Below are positions 61,256 through 64,000 of a stretch of 64,000 bases of DNA, one piece after another. Both the position numbers and the translations under genes were made by a program. The notes beneath the pieces are model-generated. The model made no database searches. It was not told where the DNA came from and saw only the letters and a list, made by a program, of their open reading frames with translations. The stretch comes from Hirudinaria manillensis. Lineage: Eukaryota > Annelida > Clitellata > Hirudinida > Hirudinidae. The stretch's first letter is position 1. Every line of letters begins with the position of its first letter. The DNA is taken from positions 5,100,501 through 5,164,500 of the forward strand of contig CM067530.1 in NCBI GenBank assembly GCA_034509925.1, in the 5' to 3' direction.

Positions 61256-63813
61256 ATGCCTGCTCATGAATCTCCACGTTTCAAACTCTGGTATAGATTC
61301 AAACTGCTTGGTATTCCTCTGATTCCTATGGCCATTTTCATGCTGGTGTGCGTCAACCAGTTAATCTCTTATTCAAATACTTTTATGGGTTATGCTGGAA
61401 TTTTTGATAAAGCAGAATTTAGACACGTTATTGGGAACTTTGTGTTTTCTCTTGGCGATGAACGACAAACAATTGCTTACAGCTACATCACGAAGGAGTT
61501 GGTAATTTTAATTTGTAATTAAAGCGATGAATTGATTTAAATATTTCACTGACAGATGGTCAAATGAATCGTCAAATGCAAGTTTGTGTCTGTCTCCAAA
61601 CACTAGCAAGCTAAACGAGGCTTTCAAGAACACAAATGACACAATGTCACGCTTGATACCTTTCCAATGGAAAACGAAGAGTGCGGGAAAGAAAACTTAC
61701 GATTTTTTTACTGTTTCCGGTCTCCTGAGCTTGGAGTCAGAGATATTTGGGATGAGATCCAAAATGCTCTTACAAAATGATTCAAATTGCTCTTCAAGGT
61801 ACCTGGAAATGACTCGATTCTATTCTGTGCTGATAAAGGAAAGCATCGAGCATTTGCCTAGTTTCCATGAAGCAGAACTTTCTAAAATTACCTTCATGCA
61901 CATTCATGCCCTTCAAGATATTCTCGAAGCTTATGAAGATTTTTCGTTGTTGTGTTGCCTGGACGGCATGCAACTACGATATGATGATGCGAAAATATTC
62001 TTCATAAGTTTAATAAGCACGGGAGCAGCAGCCATTGAACGATCTTTTGAGGGAGACAACAGTTTGTTAGATGTGTACAGGAGTCTAACCGAGATGTTTC
62101 CTGATATACGCTACTTCCTCGACGAAGCGTGGCAAGCGGAGCTCTTCGAAGAAATGCTGGCAAATCCTTCGACATTCCGTAACAAGTGTCTCCATGTTGT
62201 AATGATGATGAAGCGGATGGCCATAGAAGTTTATCAGGGAGAAAAAGAAGAAGGATTCGAGAAGGAATGGAACAAATGCTTGGCAGGTGAATAATTATTC
62301 TTTGTCGAGTACAACGAATTATTTGATTGGTTATTGAACCAGGTGTGGTTGTTTATTTGATGGCCTTTGTTGTGCTCGTGCCAAACATGGTAGCCATTTA
62401 CCGAAATTCCGAGATGACCATCAATACCCTTCTACAATTTATGAAATCGCTCCAATCTCAAGTGGATAAACTTACCGAAGAGAAAGATAGGAGCGATGTG
62501 TTGCTCTCTGAAATGTTCCCCAGATCAATCGTTTCTCAATTGAAGAATACGAGCGAAGTTGAAGCGGAATTTTTTGAGGTTAAAAACCTGAAAAATAAAT
62601 TTCAAACTCAAAATTTACTTTCGACTCACACTGTTCAATGCATTATAATTAATTATTTGTAATTAATGAATTAATTATTTAAATAATTAATTATTCAAAT
62701 AATTAATTATAAATATTTAATTATTAATTATCAATAAATTTGCATTTTTAGTCAAGCACGGTCTGTTTCACAGACGTCGTTGACTTCAATGACATAATTT
62801 TCTCCCACCAATCAATACAAATTGTTGATTTCCTGAACTGCGTTTATAATCTCATCGATTCCAAAATAAATCTGCACGATGTGTATAAAGTTAGTAATTA
62901 AGTGAGTGTATTGTTTCCACCGACTTACAACTTTATAAATCCTAAAGGTAGAAACAATAGGAAGCGTATACATGGTGGTAAGTGGAGTTCCAGTAAGAAA
63001 TGGTCAGCAACACGTGGTCGAAGTGGCAGACATGTCCCTCGACATCTTGGAGGCCATTGATCGTCAAACATTTCCAGACGTTCAACGCAAGGTGGAACTT
63101 AGAATAGGCATCCATACAGGTTGTTGAGTTGAAGAACCTGAGACGAACTGAGAGGAGTTTAGAACGATGATTGGTTCAATCTCGCAGGGCCTTGTGTTGC
63201 AGGAGTGGTGGGTAACAAGATGACGAGGTATTGCTTGTTTGGAGACACTGTCAACACTGCTTCCAGGATGCAATCAACTGGAGCAGGTACGATAGGCGCG
63301 TTACAACAACACGAGTCAATATATTCAAGAATGTCCTTTTTTTAAAGATTATTTTAATGATTTGATTTATTATTCAAATGTTTGTCGCAGCCTCTAAAAT
63401 TCAAGTATCTTCAACAACTCATTCCCTGCTCCTCATCAGCGGTGGTTATGTTATGGAAAAGAGAGGAAATGTACAAGTTAAAGTAAAAAATACGATTTAA
63501 CTGTTATGATAGCACCTCTTCATAAGGCTGCAATGTCAATAGTCTTGCATAAATGGTCTGCATATCTGCTCGCATATGGCGCCATTTGGTCTTAAATAGA
63601 CGGGTTTCAATCACAAACTTAATTTAGATACTCCCATGAAGTTATCATGTTTCTTGTTAATAAATAAATTGATAATTTTGTTTATTTTATATATAAAAAT
63701 AATAATGTTTATTAATAAACTAATAATTTACTGATAAATCTTTATTATTGTTTATAATGAATATCCAGGGAAAAGGCATTATGGAAACATTTTGGTTGCT
63801 GAGGAAATGCTAG
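61256..63813 (+). CDS. NIT-domain membrane guanylate cyclase, paralogue 3
   Basis: Exons 61256-61497, 61556-62286, 62343-62578, 62752-62889, 62948-63119, 63188-63286, 63391-63482, 63769-63813; 584 residues, with exon phases and several exon lengths (236, 172, 99, 92) identical to paralogue 2. The N-terminus is the shortest of the three. Membrane segment [20 protein letters not shown] sensor, second membrane segment ([19 protein letters not shown]), helix with [12 protein letters not shown], cyclase. The first metal motif has drifted (CFTDVVDF, Asp411 kept); the second Asp is Ser455 (GSVY). Guanine-contact Glu451 and the RYCLFG Cys remain. The gene is separated from paralogues 1 and 2 by EFL1 and two unrelated genes, so an insertion or rearrangement followed array formation. 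Confidence 0.85.
62948..63286 (+). repeat. Homogenised cyclase tract, copy 3
   Basis: Third copy of the two-exon tract, differing from copy 1 by only a few bases in the first exon, although it lies more than 13 kb away and the neighbouring exons are diverged. Confidence 0.9.
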
Positions 63814-64000
63814 ATTTAGTTTAATTGGAAAGGAATACAGGGGAGAATCTCGTTGACCAGAATGGAATTTTTGCCTCTTCACCGAGATTTTATTTAGTAC
63901 GTTAATGAAAATATTTTCAATTTTATTGTATATTATGAACATTCGTCGTGTTGAGATTCCATTGACTTGTTTAGTTCTTAGAATTAGAAAATTCAACGGA

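Overview
The window is AT-rich animal nuclear DNA. Genes are spliced, with many short introns ending in AG, and they encode families that define metazoans: a calcium-channel alpha2delta subunit, membrane guanylate cyclases with an extracellular NIT domain, ankyrin/Death and CARD proteins, and a histamine N-methyltransferase relative. The ribosome-biogenesis GTPase EFL1 is also complete. I cannot place it below 'invertebrate metazoan': nothing here is diagnostic of a phylum, and I saw no bacterial or organellar sequence. All exon models were built by hand from open frames, splice sites and phase; each full model sums to a whole number of codons.

Layout. 1-642 (+): 3' end of a beta-propeller-type secreted or adhesion protein. 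2624-3674 (+): HNMT-like methyltransferase. 4208-10980 (-): a 19-exon alpha2delta subunit whose first exon continues in frame, without a stop, into an upstream folate-receptor-like cysteine-rich ORF. 14106-15615 (+): a low-complexity regulatory-looking protein I do not recognise, converging on a small minus-strand gene (15555-16330). 16331-32989: a gene desert of about 16.6 kb filled with microsatellites, minisatellites and one diverged dispersed repeat pair. 32990-36260 and 37390-42788 (+): two ankyrin-repeat genes built mostly of one repeat per exon; the second ends in a Death domain. 43499-46062 (+): a CARD-like domain plus coiled-coil protein. 46642-49748, 50363-52862 and 61256-63813 (+): three paralogous NIT-domain guanylate cyclases. 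Between the second and third lie EFL1 (-, 53422-58471), a tiny minus-strand gene and an unrecognised plus-strand gene.

How the parts may work together. The ankyrin-Death and CARD genes are neighbours on the same strand and could form a small death-fold signalling cluster (inference). The three cyclases share the topology TM - NIT - TM - dimerisation helix - cyclase and lack a kinase-homology domain. All three carry Ser in place of the second catalytic metal-binding Asp while keeping the guanine-recognition and transition-state residues, so they may act as one half of heterodimers. Two consecutive cyclase exons and the intron between them are nearly identical in all three genes while flanking exons have diverged, which points to gene conversion or selective homogenisation.
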